DNA from: Symsagittifera roscoffensis
Taxonomy: Eukaryota; Xenacoelomorpha; Acoela; Convolutidae
Length of the DNA: 64,000 bases
Assembly (NCBI RefSeq): GCF_963678635.1
Contig: NC_087069.1
Location: 44,995,448-45,059,447, forward strand
Direction of reading: 5' to 3'
In this document: in pieces, positions 1-11,918 of the stretch
Numbering within the stretch: the stretch's first letter is position 1
Layout of the letters: every line of letters begins with the position of its first letter
The notes under the pieces: model-generated
Seen by the model: the letters and a program-made list of their open reading frames with translations, nothing else
Told to the model about the DNA's origin: nothing
Databases searched by the model: none
Translations under genes and position numbers: made by a program

Positions 1-290
1 AATTGCAACACAAGATTTTTTTTGCTGATCCTCTCGACCTTGTTCTTCAGAAGTACACCAATCAAAATAATTGATTGAAGGAGAATTTTCATCAGGTCAC
101 TGAATTGAAGACAAAGTTTCCCATAAAAGACTCAAACTCTACAAAGTGCGGTTCTTTTTGTATTCACATTGCACATTTGATTTATGATGAAAAAACTACT
201 TTTGATTTTGAATTTGTATACTTAAATGATCATATTTTGGAACGTTTTTTAAATCACATGATTTCCCATTAACTAACTATTTAATATGGC
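1..290 (+). pseudogene. Polinton adenain-like cysteine protease, C-terminal fragment (older copy)
   Basis: This is the C-terminal half of the capsid-maturation cysteine protease of Polinton/Maverick elements, related to adenovirus adenain and Ulp1. The reading contains FADPLD (the acidic catalytic region) and then DSNSTKCGSFCIHIAHLI, where the Cys of CGSFC would be the nucleophile. The same motifs recur at 21,340-21,600 (FADPLG and SNSTMCGSFCIYIAHLI). The fragment is cut by the window edge, so the catalytic His segment is not visible, and a stop follows near position 75. The family role, cleavage of capsid precursors in a virion-like particle, is known for relatives. This copy is inferred to be non-functional. 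Confidence 0.75.
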
Positions 291-299
291 TGATTTGTA

Positions 300-900
300 A
301 ACGTCTAATCAAATTTTGAAAGCACATTCTTTTAGTAATTGTGATTTTAACCCAATTGTTAACTGAAAAGAAAAATTCCGAAAAAATATGCTACTATCAA
401 AATGAAAAAGTACAAACTCGATACAAACTCGATCTGGGATACCATCATACCAGCAACTGGGGTATCCTTTCAGTAATTTCCGGACGGTTTTCAAAGCGCT
501 GTTTTTCGGCTGAGAGAATAGCGCCGTGCGTTTTCTTCTATTCAGATCCCAAGAAAATTTTTTCTATCATCCTTTTTATAATAACAAGTAAGGTAAAAAT
601 TTTTTCATTAATTATAGACAAAAACAAATAGAAGATACACAATACTCGAACGTTTCGTAACCCACATGTTTTTTCTTTGAATTAAAAATTAATTCTACAA
701 TCTGTTTTTGTATACATTTCAATCAATTTATCATTTAAAATAAGCATCTGATTCATATGTAACAATGATGTTACTTTAAAAAGTTTTCTAGCTCACAAGA
801 CTTCTCATTAACTACTAGTTTTAAATAATTAACTGATTGTCTTCAAAGTTTTTCTGTTTATTTTAATAACTGTTATTTGGAGTGGTTTTGATAATTTTCA
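300..900 (+). repeat. Polinton 3' non-coding tail, decayed and partly duplicated
   Basis: This stretch resembles the DNA downstream of the protease in the complete Polinton (21,640-22,150). Shared landmarks include the ATTAACTAACTATTTAATATGG segment in abbreviated form near 270, and TTTCCGGACGGTTTTC followed by GCGCCGTGCGTTTTC near 478-535. The part around 741-830 repeats the post-protease segment a second time, so this edge has been locally duplicated. No gene is supported. Confidence 0.6.
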
Positions 901-1173
901 TTTTGTAATTGAGCCCAAACTGTTTTTGGTGCCTTTAAACGACAATTGTTTTTGAGAAGACTCTGTGTATATTTCAATGATTTCTTTTTCCAAATTTTTC
1001 ACCAAGATCGTAGAGTTTGTGGAAACATTGAAAGAACTATTTCGCAAAGACCTCAAACAGCAGAAAGAATTTGCGTTTTGGTTCAATTGGAATACAACAT
1101 AGCTTGCCGAGGTGTTGCTGGCGAAAAGGAAGTTTCTATCGCCTCATGGCTTAGAACGGTTTGGTTCTTAATC
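901..1173. other. Unassigned stretch, possible decayed coding remnant
   Basis: A plus-strand reading near 1,000-1,150 runs without stops for about 50 codons, but I recognise no domain in it. It ends at the first of two direct repeats. Confidence 0.2.
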
Positions 1174-1342
1174 AACACAATTTTCACATAAGGATCATTT
1201 AGTATGAAGTTATACATGGTGATCATTAGGGATCATTACTTTTTCATAGAGATCATTAGGTAAGAATAATTTTACATTGGGATCCTTAGTGATAAACATG
1301 TTACATAGAGATCAAAAGGAATAAACTATACCCAATGATCCC
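1174..1342. repeat. Direct repeat, copy 1, built of CATAGRGATCATTAGG-like subrepeats
   Basis: It starts with AACACAATTTTCACATAAGG and ends with ACTATACCCAATGATCCCT. The same two boundaries occur at 2,275-2,486. Inside are degenerate repeats of the form ACATAGRGATCATTA, which resemble the ACATRGTGACCATTA subrepeats in the Polinton terminal repeats at 22,260-22,498. It is likely a decayed terminal repeat of a related Polinton. Confidence 0.65.
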
Positions 1343-2274
1343 TGCGTGTGGTTCACCGTTCCTCGTAGACAAGTCGATGTATTCCCTTTTCTCTGACAGT
1401 ACCCTCTCTGCCAATGGACTCAAAGTCTCAATTTTTAACAGTAACTTTGCGCATAAAAGCTCCATTGGAACAGAAATTTCTAACATCAAAAGACGAAGGC
1501 TCAAATGTCAGGGATATCGTTTTGAAACAATCCCGCTGCGATAGATGCAGCTGATTTCACATCTCAACGAGAACTAGTCCGCAATTCGAGGGATTTTTGG
1601 TTCTATGGACCCACTGGAAATCTTTTTTTTTCATGTGACAAGCATTTGTTGAGCGGTGTTGTCCTCAGACTTTCGAACAGACGCTCTCATGAAGACTTTC
1701 TCGTTGTATCTGAAAATGTTGCGAAGCATTACAAGCTGCAAATACTCAAAGCGATCTTTTAAGTTAGAAAAATGACTGTGACCGAATATGTGCTCTCTGC
1801 CATTGGAGCAACTTTGCTCAAAGTCTTACGAATTACCCATAACAATAAAATTTACCGAAATATTTCTTGCAACAGCTGGTCAGCTCAGCTGGCAACAGGA
1901 AGATATCTCGCGTGAACCATGAGACAAAAAAATAGCAAGGACCACCAACATTGTATTTCTTGGAACAAACCAAACGAATCTTTTTCATTATCAAAACTTT
2001 GGATTGGAACAGATTACATTGAGACGGAACGGTTTGCCTTATCAAGTACAACAGTTCAAACAAAAGATCATAAACGTCTCTTCTTCAACGCACTATCAGT
2101 GCTGGGTTTGTTGCACTGCGGGCTGGGAAACACTCTGGATAACTACCAGCAGCACTGTTTATTTGTTTTGATCCTTTTAGCACATAGAAGGCAGCTCATG
2201 TTTTCTTGCAACCGAAAGTTACTAACTGCTTAATTTCACTCAATCTCAATGCAAAGAACAATTCAATTTTTAAC
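1343..2274 (+). pseudogene. Polinton capsid protein (F54H12.2-like), decayed fragment
   Basis: From about 1,366 the DNA aligns with the capsid gene at 20,220-21,120. Both contain the equivalents of FSDSTLSANGLK, KCQGYRFE, the CDKHLLSGVV block, the KHYKLQI block and, near 2,080, the KRLFFNALSVLGL block followed by LDNYQQH. Stops and frameshifts are frequent, for example around 1,545 and 1,760. In animals this family is usually annotated as uncharacterised protein F54H12.2-like and belongs to the jelly-roll capsid set of Polintons; I assign major capsid by family memory. The fragment lies between two direct repeats and downstream of a protease fragment, the reverse of the order in the complete element. 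Confidence 0.75.
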
Positions 2275-2486
2275 AACACAATTTTCACATAAGGATCGTT
2301 AACTATAAAAAACATTATACATAGGTACCATTGGGGATCATGAATTTTACATAGGGAACATTAGATATAAGTGGTATAAGTTGTTATACATAGGGATCGT
2401 TAGGCATTGACATTTTTCAAAGGGATCAAAAGGGATAAAAATTTTAGGTACGGATTGTTAGGGATAACCTATACCCAATGATCCCT
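2275..2486. repeat. Direct repeat, copy 2
   Basis: Second copy of the repeat at 1,174-1,342, longer by about 40 bp, with the same start and end motifs and additional ACATAGGGATCRTTAGG-type subrepeats. Together the pair brackets the capsid fragment. Confidence 0.65.
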
Positions 2487-2789
2487 ATAGAGGTCACCCC
2501 CTGATTCCAGTGTCGTATATTTATACTTCTCAGGTAGGGCATCAGAAATGGTTTCTATGAAAAATTTTTGCTTACACTGAAAGACACAAAAAACGTAAAA
2601 AAAAGAACTGTAAAAATAACAAATACCTAAGAACTTGAAGCAAATAAGGCTCCCGAGCTGCCATCGTGGATAGGTTCCCAGCAGAAGTGCACGAAAACTG
2701 GTGTCTGAGACTGAATTTGTCAATTTCGGACTAGCTGTCTGTGAGCTGGCCAGAGAAAAGTGACAAGAAAAAAAATAAATTTTTTAATG

Positions 2790-3372
2790 AAACAACGCAC
2801 AGCATAACGCAACCCCAAATACTGAAGCGGGCTGTTTGACAGAAATTGATCTCGAACTTTGAGCATTCCAAATAATGAAGCGGAATGTTTGACAGAAAGT
2901 GAGCTCGAACCTTAGGCATTCCAAAAGGTAGCTGATCAGGGTAGTAATTAAGTAACTGAGGTTGGATTGCTGGTGACCATGTAGTAAATAAAAGATATAA
3001 CTTTAGACGCTACTACATCGTACATTTAAGAAAATGGATTCCGCAACAGCTCAATTTAAATATACACAAGTCTTATTATTTGCTTGTGGATTCCACAAAC
3101 TGTTCTGTATTCCGCAAATTAGGTTACGGATTCTGCAAAGTCGCTTATTGACCAATACAGTCTTTTAGGTATTTGATTTGGAATCGAAAACAGCAAAGTA
3201 TGTCAGAGAAAAGTAGCAATTTCGTAGACTCCGCGACAAAACTGAACTTTGCCTGTCGCGGAACCTGCTTACAAGTCACAGAATGTACTATTTGGCCTTG
3301 TAATGAATCAGTTTTCAACTTTCTTTTCATTATAAAATTTGGTTGCTTTTCAAATAAGCCTAACAAACTACG
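2790..3372. repeat. Dispersed repeat, copy 1
   Basis: Homologous to 30,070-30,731 and, with an internal loss, to 24,889-25,363. Landmarks in order are AACGCACAGCATA, GGCTGTTTGACAGAAATT, GGTAGCTGATCA, CTGGTGACCATGTAGTAAAT, several GGATTCCGCAA-type words, and CTAACAAACTAC at the end. No open frame is conserved among the copies, so a non-autonomous transposon or other interspersed repeat is most likely. Confidence 0.65.
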
Positions 3373-6034
3373 TCCCATGTGAGCAGTCTGTCCCCTAAAA
3401 GACCGAAAATACAATCTCCCCTCTAAAATTAAACGAAAATTAGAATAGTTAGGTCTGCATAATGCTGGAATCTAGATGGCTGAAAAAGTCTTCTTATAAC
3501 CAAGTGATCAATCAACCCTTCCCTCTCAAAACAAAAAATTCAAGGGAAGATTGTTCACGTTTCTAAAATTTACCCAGTAATAGACGAAGTAGTATCATCA
3601 ACCCCATTTTAACAATGTGCAAGAAATTAAAAAAAAATTCTACCTGTTTTAATTTGTTTTTGAGTTAATCTTTTTTAAACAAAAAAAGCCTGATGCAATT
3701 TTGAAATTTTTTTCTTAAAGTAATTTGATTAAAGCTTAGAAAAATCTCTTGAAATATCAAACCTTTTAATATCAGAGGTAGTTTTGATTTCATGTCTCAG
3801 TTTTATGAGTTGTACTTGCATTTGCAGCCTTATCAATCTGGAAAGAATCAAGGTTGAAAGTAATCATGTCGTGTATGCGAGTAAAGATCCCAGTACCGTT
3901 GATAAATGCTTCAAAAATTTTCTGAATATGTACAAATGAGTGTTTTCGATTTGTTAGAACTTTTATCACTGCAAACGAAGAGCTTTTTTATTTTTGAGTT
4001 ATTATGTTTTAAACTGCCACAAACTGCGTTGAGATTTCTCAGTCAATGGGTAAGTAAGACACGGTGAAGTAATTTGACATGAAAAAGTGAGTAGTATCCA
4101 CTCCAATACCTTTTTGATCGATTTTTTCAACAATTTTCCATAGACCTTGAAAATCAAATTTGATTGAAAAGTTTCAAGAAATGTTCAGTCAAAAAGGTTC
4201 GGAAGAGTTATGATTGTTCACTACTTTAGAGTTCCACAGTTAAACTGACATTTAAAGTACAGCTGCCGAGCTCTTATGTTTAAATCAAGTTAGCTTGCCA
4301 AATGATGGATACCGAAAGTAGCCCGTATTGAGTAAAAACAGAAAAAAATCGATTAAAATTCAATTATACATTTTGTTTTATGACAATTACACCTAGAAGC
4401 TTAAGCGATTCTTATTTTATCGTAAAACAGGTTTGAGATACTAAATTAGATTATTATCATTTATTTCTGATATTAATTTCAGACGAAAAACCTTTTAAAA
4501 TCCATTATAAGAAATTACAAAACCTAATTTGACAAAAAAGTATCACTAAAACACATAATATATATTTATCCTAGAAAGGATACTTTAAAAGTCAATTTTT
4601 TGTTCCAAAGAAATTTAGGTTCCACCGCGAAGCAGAAGCTTCAAAGAGTTTAAATTACACTAGTTTTGAAAAAATTTTGAGACAAGTTAAAAAATTGGCC
4701 GCACTAATTTTTAAGCCAGCACAATTTTTTAAGAAAGCGTTCAAAAAAGTGATTTTTAAAAAAAAGCTCTTCAAAGACAAAATTAGTTTAAAAACAGAGG
4801 TTTCAAAATTGAATTGATTGAAAAATGATAAAAAATTTTCTATTCTTTTCACTTCCGCCAACCAATAAATAATAATAACTACCAGCAGTCTACATGCAAA
4901 AAAAATTGTGAATTGTGTTAAAAATTTTTAGTATAATTCTTCAAGTTAGAAAAAACTTCAAAAAACTATGAGTCGACTTTATAGATTATAATCAAAAGCA
5001 GTTGGAGGTGAATTCCCTCATGTTAAATCATTTATTTTACAAAACAAAAATAAAATAATTGATTATCAGCTGCAGGAGCGGATCTAAGGTTATCTCGAGG
5101 AGGCAGGTTTTCAAAAAAAATTAAAACTTTTGTCAATCTTTTTTTAGGTCGACTGGGTTGATTTTTTGTGCTTTCCCAAATCCCTATAAAGACTCGATTT
5201 TGACAAAAAATTCTGCGCACCGGGCACTATTCTTGAAAAAACAGTCCCCAAAAACTTTTTTAAGCAAAAATTTTAAACTAAAAACTCGCGCGACTTTTTT
5301 GGCGCGCTCCCCCGCAAGTTTAGTCAATTTTGGCACGCAAGGAGCTTTTAAAAAATTTTTAGTGTCAGTCAGCCAAAAAAAGGATATCTCAAAATGTTAC
5401 AAAAGGCGGACGCCGTTCCCCCAAATCAGGTGATGCAATTTTTTGGTCTTTATAGCGTTATCAGACACTGGAAAAATCAAGATTAGTGTTTCAAAAAGCA
5501 AATGGAGGAAAATTCAGATGAAACCAAAATTCCAAATGAAAGTTTTCGAAAAGAATTAAGTCTTTTTCAGTTTTAATTTAAAAAATTCAATTCTTGCAAA
5601 GTTTTCCAGATAATCTGAGAAAGTTTTAAGTGTAAGGCATTGAAATGAGCAGCCTTGCTTCAATCTCGGTTGACGAGATTTCTGCAAGAAAAAGTATTCC
5701 ATACAAATTGCTCACATTTGCTTTGATTCAGCAAGCATCGAGGTTTTAAAGCATGACCTGCAAAACTCATGACTTGCAAAATTACGCATGACCTGCAAAA
5801 TTAATTGGCAGAAAATACAAAATGTAGTGTTTGATCTCATTTAGATGTTCTTTCACCAGATAATCAAAGAGGAGGAGAAACAAAAAATACCCTGAGAATC
5901 CCAATTGAGAATTGACTTGATTTCTTTCCGAAAATTCTTCATAGAAAACAACAGTTTTTTATTTAAAAAAACACTCAAATCCAGAATACGCATCAAGTAT
6001 TACCATCAAAGGATAATCTAATGAAGATACAGGT
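3373..6034. other. AT-rich intergenic DNA
   Basis: I see no domain, RNA gene or clear repeat here. The open frames are short and low-complexity (Lys, Phe and Asn rich), as expected by chance at this base composition. It ends at the Polinton target-site duplication. Confidence 0.5.
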
Positions 6035-6040
6035 AGCAAC
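6035..6040. repeat. Polinton target-site duplication, left (AGCAAC)
   Basis: The six bases just outside the left terminus are AGCAAC; those just outside the right terminus (22,499-22,504) are AGCAAT. Polintons characteristically make 6-bp duplications, so a 5-of-6 match fits an old insertion. Confidence 0.75.
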
Positions 6041-6210
6041 AGTAGTATGCATATAGTGCATTAGGATCGGGGTGGGTTGTCATACATGGATAACCATTGG
6101 TATGGATCATTATGGTCGGTATGTATTATCTGACAACCAATGGTCACCATGTAAGAAACAACTTATCACCGCGTGTTAAATTATAACTAATAATCTTTAT
6201 GAAAAGTTTC
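6041..6210. repeat. Polinton terminal inverted repeat, left
   Basis: Its first 110 bases match the reverse complement of 22,389-22,498 closely: TTAGGATCGGGGTGGGTTGT, then the ACCATT words, then TATTATCTGACAACC. A weaker match continues to about 6,210 through a TTATAACTAA segment. It contains short GGTCACCATG-like words repeated in both orientations. Confidence 0.85.
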
Positions 6211-6602
6211 GATATATTATTGAGTATTCCCACTGAACGGTGTGTTTACAAGTTTGTTGTTGGAAAGGATTTGCTAATTCTTCGTTCCAATAACAACTGA
6301 TATGTTTCACTGCGCTTTTTCCCGTTCGCTCTATTCTTCTTAACACTTTGATTCAATTTCAGTTTACGTACAAAAAGATACAAAAGCATGCTGGAAACAC
6401 TTTTATTGAAAATGAGTACATCCACGATTAACTGGGTTCAAAAACTGGAACAAAATCTTGCACTTAAATACGTACTTAAAACGGAATAGCGGTAGGTCAA
6501 AATTCATGTACACAGAACTCTCTTATCAAATTACTGAATTTTATTTACTATACAAAAGTTAATTTCTTGTGTTTTCTTGTGTTTTAATCTGTTCGTTTTT
6601 TT

Positions 6603-9500
6603 TTACCGTGGTTCAACTGCTTCATAATCGAAAAACGAATCGTTGGAGAACTCCTCGTGGGAACAATTGGCCTCCAGATCGGCAATATCATTGCTATCTA
6701 TATCACTGTCGTTGGTTTCTACTGCCCGAATCAGACCGGGTCTGGAGTTTGCCAGCTGCTTTTGACGTGGTTCATCAATTGTCGAAGCGACCGATGTGGT
6801 TGTGTATTTTCAACAGCAAAACTATCCTCAGATTAGTCATCATCCTTTTCCGGATGGTTCCAATCAACGTTTTGAGTGTTAGCGAATTCTTCAGACACCC
6901 CATCTAGGAAACCTCACAATTCCACGACACTGGCTGTTGACCATCTTCAAAAAATGGCATCCATTTTTCCAAATCGTCATCATCAGTTGGGTCCAAATTT
7001 GCAGCGGCGGCATTGTCATCGATATCATCAATGCCAATCGCAGTTTGACCCACGATGATTTTGTGACCGTAGGGAAGATTCTGCTGGCCATCATCGATGA
7101 TATAACGTTTGTCATCAAATGCTGATAACGAAGTTTTTGCCGAAGCCCCTGTTTGCAGATTGTGTGACTCGGATGAGGTTCGAATGTTTTCAATTTTGAA
7201 TAACGAGCCAGAGGTCAAGGTGTCTCGATATCGGTGATGTGTCAACATCTTCTGAGCAGCTTTTGATACACCTTTGGCTCACAATTTTCTGCAGTCTAAG
7301 TACATAATTAAAAGATTACTAGCCCATTTAACGATGATTACTAATGTGTGGTGAAAGAAAAAATGGAAGCAGCTCGACGAAAACAAACTTTTTGAAATAA
7401 AAATTTTCGCTGACAAAAAATTTCCAAAAAAAAAATTGCCCGTCCTAAAAAAATGAAAACATGAAAAAAAAATTAAAATCGACAATAATTGCAGTGGTAG
7501 ATTATCAGCCACTTTTTGCAAGGAAGAATTTAAGTAAGAACAGAGGTACTCGAAAACTTCTTGATCAGTTCCGTTCTTCCTTTTTATAGTTTTAATTAGG
7601 TTTCCAATGCTTAGCAATATATAGTTTTCGTCGGTGCCGGTTAAAACACTCTTCGTACTGGTTCGCTCGCATTCATGCAAAGCGAGAAAAATGTGGTGAA
7701 GGTCATAGTTCCGGATGTTATGTCCAATGACTGGGATAAAATTCACAGTTCGCCTTGCTAGATTGCATTTTTTCATGTGACGACTCCAGAATTTTTCCGG
7801 AAAAATGACAATGATCAAAAAAATTTCGTGCTCATTGGTAAAATTATACAGCAAATCCAACATGTTGATGTGTTTTTTTTTGTTCAACGATTCTTGACTT
7901 CCAAGGAAATGAGGAAACCGTCGCTTTTGATCATATATATCTCTCGCTAACTGATGCAACTGGTTGAGAAATTTTTTCATGCACTGATCAGAGCTGTCAT
8001 AGTAAAAGAAGTAGGGCTCTGAGTTTCTGTGGTCAATTACGCTTTGTTACAGCGACTGAGCATGTTTTTGTACCACTGGGCTGATGATCGCGAAGGATTA
8101 TCAGGGCAAGAATGTATCGGTTTTAGTAAAGATTCAAAGTAAATCACAAGTGGTACGAACCACAAGGCCTGAAAGTTTTTGAACTCCTATCGGTTGGTAC
8201 CTTTTTTTGCTGAAGGCATGACTACTAGAGCAGGCTCATGATCCTTCCAAGACTGCATGTGTTGCTCTTGAGCTTCTTCACTCCGGCCGAAGTGAAAACC
8301 ATTTCGACATAAGCGTGTGCATGGATGGTGCCTATATCCTTTGATTTCACAGAAGAATTTTAGTTTAGAAAATCGGTTATAAGTACATAGTGATGCCTTG
8401 CAGGCTCGTACAAGAGAAGTAGGTCTTTGTCAAAAATCTCATTTTCAATGTTGCTATCATTGTTCGGTCGTTTTGATGAATACATAGGCAACAAGTCTCC
8501 CTTTTGGTACTGGAACACATTTACCCGCATATCGTTGAGTTGTTCAAAATTTCCAAATGATGCAAAACTCATGGGCGAATCAAAAGTAACTTGGGCTTTG
8601 TGTGCCTTTGCAGCAGTGTATGTGTCAGGTTGGGTTCGCGCCGCCGCTGGGTTTGCTTTTTGTTGATCAGTCAAAAGTAGGTCAAAACCATGCGTCAGAC
8701 TATAAGCAGCCGTGAAGCAAAGATCGAAGCAATTATGATGGTGGTAATTTCTAATGATTATCAAATTCTGGGATTCTCGATTTCGAAAAGGCAAAATAAT
8801 TAAAGATTATCCACGGATTGGCGAAAACATTGCGCAAGTTTACCAAAAGTTTGAATTACGTGTTGCAAAACCCAGCCGCTTGCATAATATTCAAGAGTGT
8901 CCAAAACTGCTTGCTTTTTTTCGACCGTTTCAAAAAAACTCGTCATTTTCTTATCCCAAGCTCATTGCTGGTTTCATGTCGAGTTTGCATAAATGCCAAT
9001 ACGCTCGTCGGGTTCTATTATAGTAAAGTCGATTATTGCTCTGGGTTTGACCAAACCCAAATTAACACTGAACTGAGCTTTTCTAGGTCCTTCTGCAACA
9101 AGTTCTATTAAAAATTTTTGAATTTGAAACTTTTGTCTTGCATAAACTGTTAAAGATTAATCGACTGATTTTCATGCGTTGTTTGGTTCCTGCCGATCAC
9201 GTATGTCTCAAGAACGGCAAAAAAAGCAGATTCACTTTGTTGAAGGTTTGTGCCGCTGATTTCATCTCTATCAGCAGCACGCACATCAACCAGATCAGCA
9301 TCAACAAAGGCACTTGTAGTAGCTAAGTCAGCAGACGCAGCTCTCACAACAGGTAGACCATGGGTTGTTAAGAAATGAGTTGATGAGTTTTTTGGCAATT
9401 GAAAGCCCGAATGACAATAGTCACAAACACGACCAAGTTGACTATGAGACGAAGAATACGTTTTTGTAACTTTGAAAGCACTTGAGCTGTGAATGAACAC
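6603..9500 (-). pseudogene. Polinton protein-primed DNA polymerase B with the catalytic core deleted
   Basis: Read on the minus strand, the N-terminal part has a zinc-finger-like CDYCHSGF...H...H (about 9,430-9,370), then a SGWVLQHV region, then NVFQYQKGDLLPMY and LLLLY...HHYVLITDF (8,550-8,370), the usual pre-exonuclease region. A second finger-like CRNGFHF and DHEPALVVMP follow (8,320-8,215). The exonuclease segment has IPVIGHNIRNYDLHHIF (about 7,740-7,690) with the Exo II Asn and Asp, and SSLQKVADNLP (about 7,500). Within 200 bases the C-terminal end of the family appears (AKGVSKAAQKMLTHHRY, then AFDDKRYIIDDG..LPYGHK), followed by an acidic tail ending at a TAA at 6,603-6,605. The whole polymerase palm, about 2 kb in relatives, is missing. 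Several frameshifts are present. It is non-functional. Confidence 0.88.
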
Positions 9501-10861
9501 TCATTGCATCGATAAACAATAGACCCTATTAAACAAAATGTTTGTCACGCTCATGGCGACTTCTATTGCTCTAGTTTGCATAGGTTAGCGAAGAACAACT
9601 GCATTTGAACTTTTTTTAAAATTTTTTAAGCAACTGATTACAAGGAAGAAGTAGAGACGAGTGATCACAACATATAATCATGTACAACAGAAGGTCGGAA
9701 AACATAACTGATCGTCTACCAATCGCAAACAAATCGGTTTGTATTTCTGGCGCGCAAATTTGAATTTGAACTAACTTTTCCGCCAAAATTCAAATTTTTT
9801 CAAAATTCTCGCATTAATGTATCTGCTGAAACTTTATTGGTTGACATTGCTTGATTAACGTGAAATGTTTTAGCAATCTTACTAAATACAATCAAATTCA
9901 ATTAAAAATGACTGGATCAGAGTAACGTGATATGGGGAATGATTTCAAAACCGTCAACTTAGTTTTGAGTTTCAAATTTCAAAATGTGCGTCACGAAGTA
10001 AATAACATTTCGAAAATTTAAATCTAAACTGTGCATGTCTCAATACATGTACTGAGCATGTGGTCTTATATTTAATGTCTGAACAAGCCAGTGATTTGTT
10101 TGAACACCGATTTTTTTTTGAAAATGTCAAAAAACTTAATCAATTGCATATAGACTCGTTAAGTCAGTTGATTGTTGTTTGCTATCAATATTCTTTAAGG
10201 CTTCGAAATTCACTAATCTGGTTACTGAATAGAATAGAAGGTTTGTAAAACTCCGGGTTATAAAAAACTGTGAGACTGGAATCTATCATCTGGGAATTGT
10301 CATCAAAATTACTTTAAATTGACTGAGGTGGGCTTGTTGTTTTATGGAGGAGCAAGGTTTTTAGTGTTTTCCTCCAAATTAATGGGAAATCTTGCCTTTT
10401 CTTGGAAACAATTTCTTGTCATTTTTAGGTGAGAGCAGCAATAAGAGTGGTCGGAGGTCTGTATATCTTCAATTGACGTTCTGAACATAGTCGGGCCACA
10501 TATCAAAATGCTTCTCTCAACCAGTTTATCACTTTTGTACAGGAGTCTAAAAAACTTAGGACCTCAAGATCACGAGTTAAAATTTCAGAATTTTTTCTCA
10601 ACTTTTAATTTTTAAAAGTGTTTTTTCTGTTTTGATTATCGACTTGTCCACCAATCGCATACAAAATGGTTAATTATGCTCTCCCTTTCGTAGCAACTTG
10701 ACGAGTGAAGCAATGGGAGGCAGAGAATTTTTATTTACAAACTGTTCATACATAAAAACACCAACTGAAAGCTGTTAAATATAAATATGAGTTTGAAGTT
10801 TAAATCTTTATATACAATAAAACCAAATGTAAATCAAACAAATGCAATCACAGCTTGAAAG
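9501..10861. other. Polinton interior without recognisable gene
   Basis: AT-rich spacer between two minus-strand genes. A plus-strand frame at 10,060-10,248 is open for 62 codons but resembles nothing I know and has no neighbour support. Confidence 0.4.
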
Positions 10862-11522
10862 TTAAATAAGATCTAAATACTCCCGAGCTTTTTCTAGTGT
10901 TGTTAGCTTTCGCTTTTTCTTTGGTGCAAGGCATAGAGAAGGAGTCAAGTTCTCCATGTGATTACTCACTGTCGCTTCAGGGATGCGCGTTGGAGTTGAA
11001 GATTCTGGTTAATCATGCCATGATGACACTGTGGGAGAACGATCAGCTTTCGAGTTAACTAATTATTGCGACTCAACCTGTTCCAATCCCTATAAACGAT
11101 TTAAAAAATTAAATTTCTTCAAAGTATTCACTGGTTTTCACACATCGGAGTAACATCACAATCGTATTTAAACCATTTTTTTACTGGTTTTGAAAAAATT
11201 TAAATAACAATCTGAAGAGCAAGGGGCTCGTCAGGATCCGTATGTTTACCAGAAGTTGTGAGGTAACTCAAAAACTTCATTTTCACTTCTTCGATTTCCT
11301 TTGACATTTCTAAGGTATGTTATCTGAAAAAATTTCAAAATTTTTGGGAATCGTAATGTGATTTATACAAGTCCACTCATCAGAGTTGAATCTTTTTTCT
11401 TCGTTAATTATTACAACAAAATAACGGTGAACGGTTTCATAAGAAAAGGTTCTTTCGTGATTGGAATATTGGGCAAAAATATAACAAGGCATTTTTGAAG
11501 CAAATTCAGAAGGAAATAACAA
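10862..11522 (-). pseudogene. Unrecognised Polinton gene with a basic nuclear-localisation-like motif
   Basis: Two coding-looking pieces are seen on the minus strand. The upstream piece (11,522-11,310) reads FASKMPCYIFAQYSNHERTF and VHRYFVVIINEEKRF, followed after a frameshift by MSKEIEEVKMKFLSYL and HTDPDEPLALQI. The downstream piece ends with MENLTPSLCLAPKKKRKLTT and EKAREYLDLI just before a TAA at 10,862-10,864. PKKKRKL resembles a classical monopartite nuclear localisation signal. In-frame stops near 11,055 and 11,010 show decay. No domain is recognised; by position it is a Polinton accessory gene transcribed with polymerase B. The upstream limit is uncertain because no ATG marks it. Confidence 0.5.
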
Positions 11523-11918
11523 ACGTAACCGGAAAGAAAAGAAAATGTAATGAATTGTGAAATTTCATCAGGAGATTAAACTAGGGATTGGTATTCTAAA
11601 ATAAGAATGATTAGAACATCCTTTTTAGTTTCTTATCAGTATGCATAGTTATTTATGTTGCATTGCACGGTATTCCATGCATATCTAAATTGCTTTCAAC
11701 TACCTTTCAACATTGTGACCCTTGACGGCCAATAATTTCTTATCAGTTGCACTTGCTCAAAGTACTAATCAACTTGAACCAAATTGCAATCGAATAGGTT
11801 TGCGATATCAAGTACAAGTGTGCTTATTTTAAAATAGATAAAACGCTTTCTTTTTTGCAAACATATACAATCAGTTCAAACCACTTCATAATGTTCAATT
11901 TAAAAAACAAATTAGATT
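11523..11918. other. AT-rich spacer left of the palindrome
   Basis: No gene or repeat recognised. By position it may hold the divergent promoter region between the minus-strand and plus-strand gene blocks; no specific promoter element can be supported. Confidence 0.3.

Noticed and set aside
1919-2233. Plus-strand 104-codon frame as a separate gene
   Set aside because: Part of it is the decayed capsid gene, since KDHKRLFFNALSVLGL matches the paralogue near 20,950. The rest is frameshifted sequence of the same gene.
4655-5433. Open frames on both strands between 4.6 and 5.4 kb
   Set aside because: Low-complexity Lys/Phe-rich products without similarity to anything recognised; consistent with chance in AT-rich DNA.
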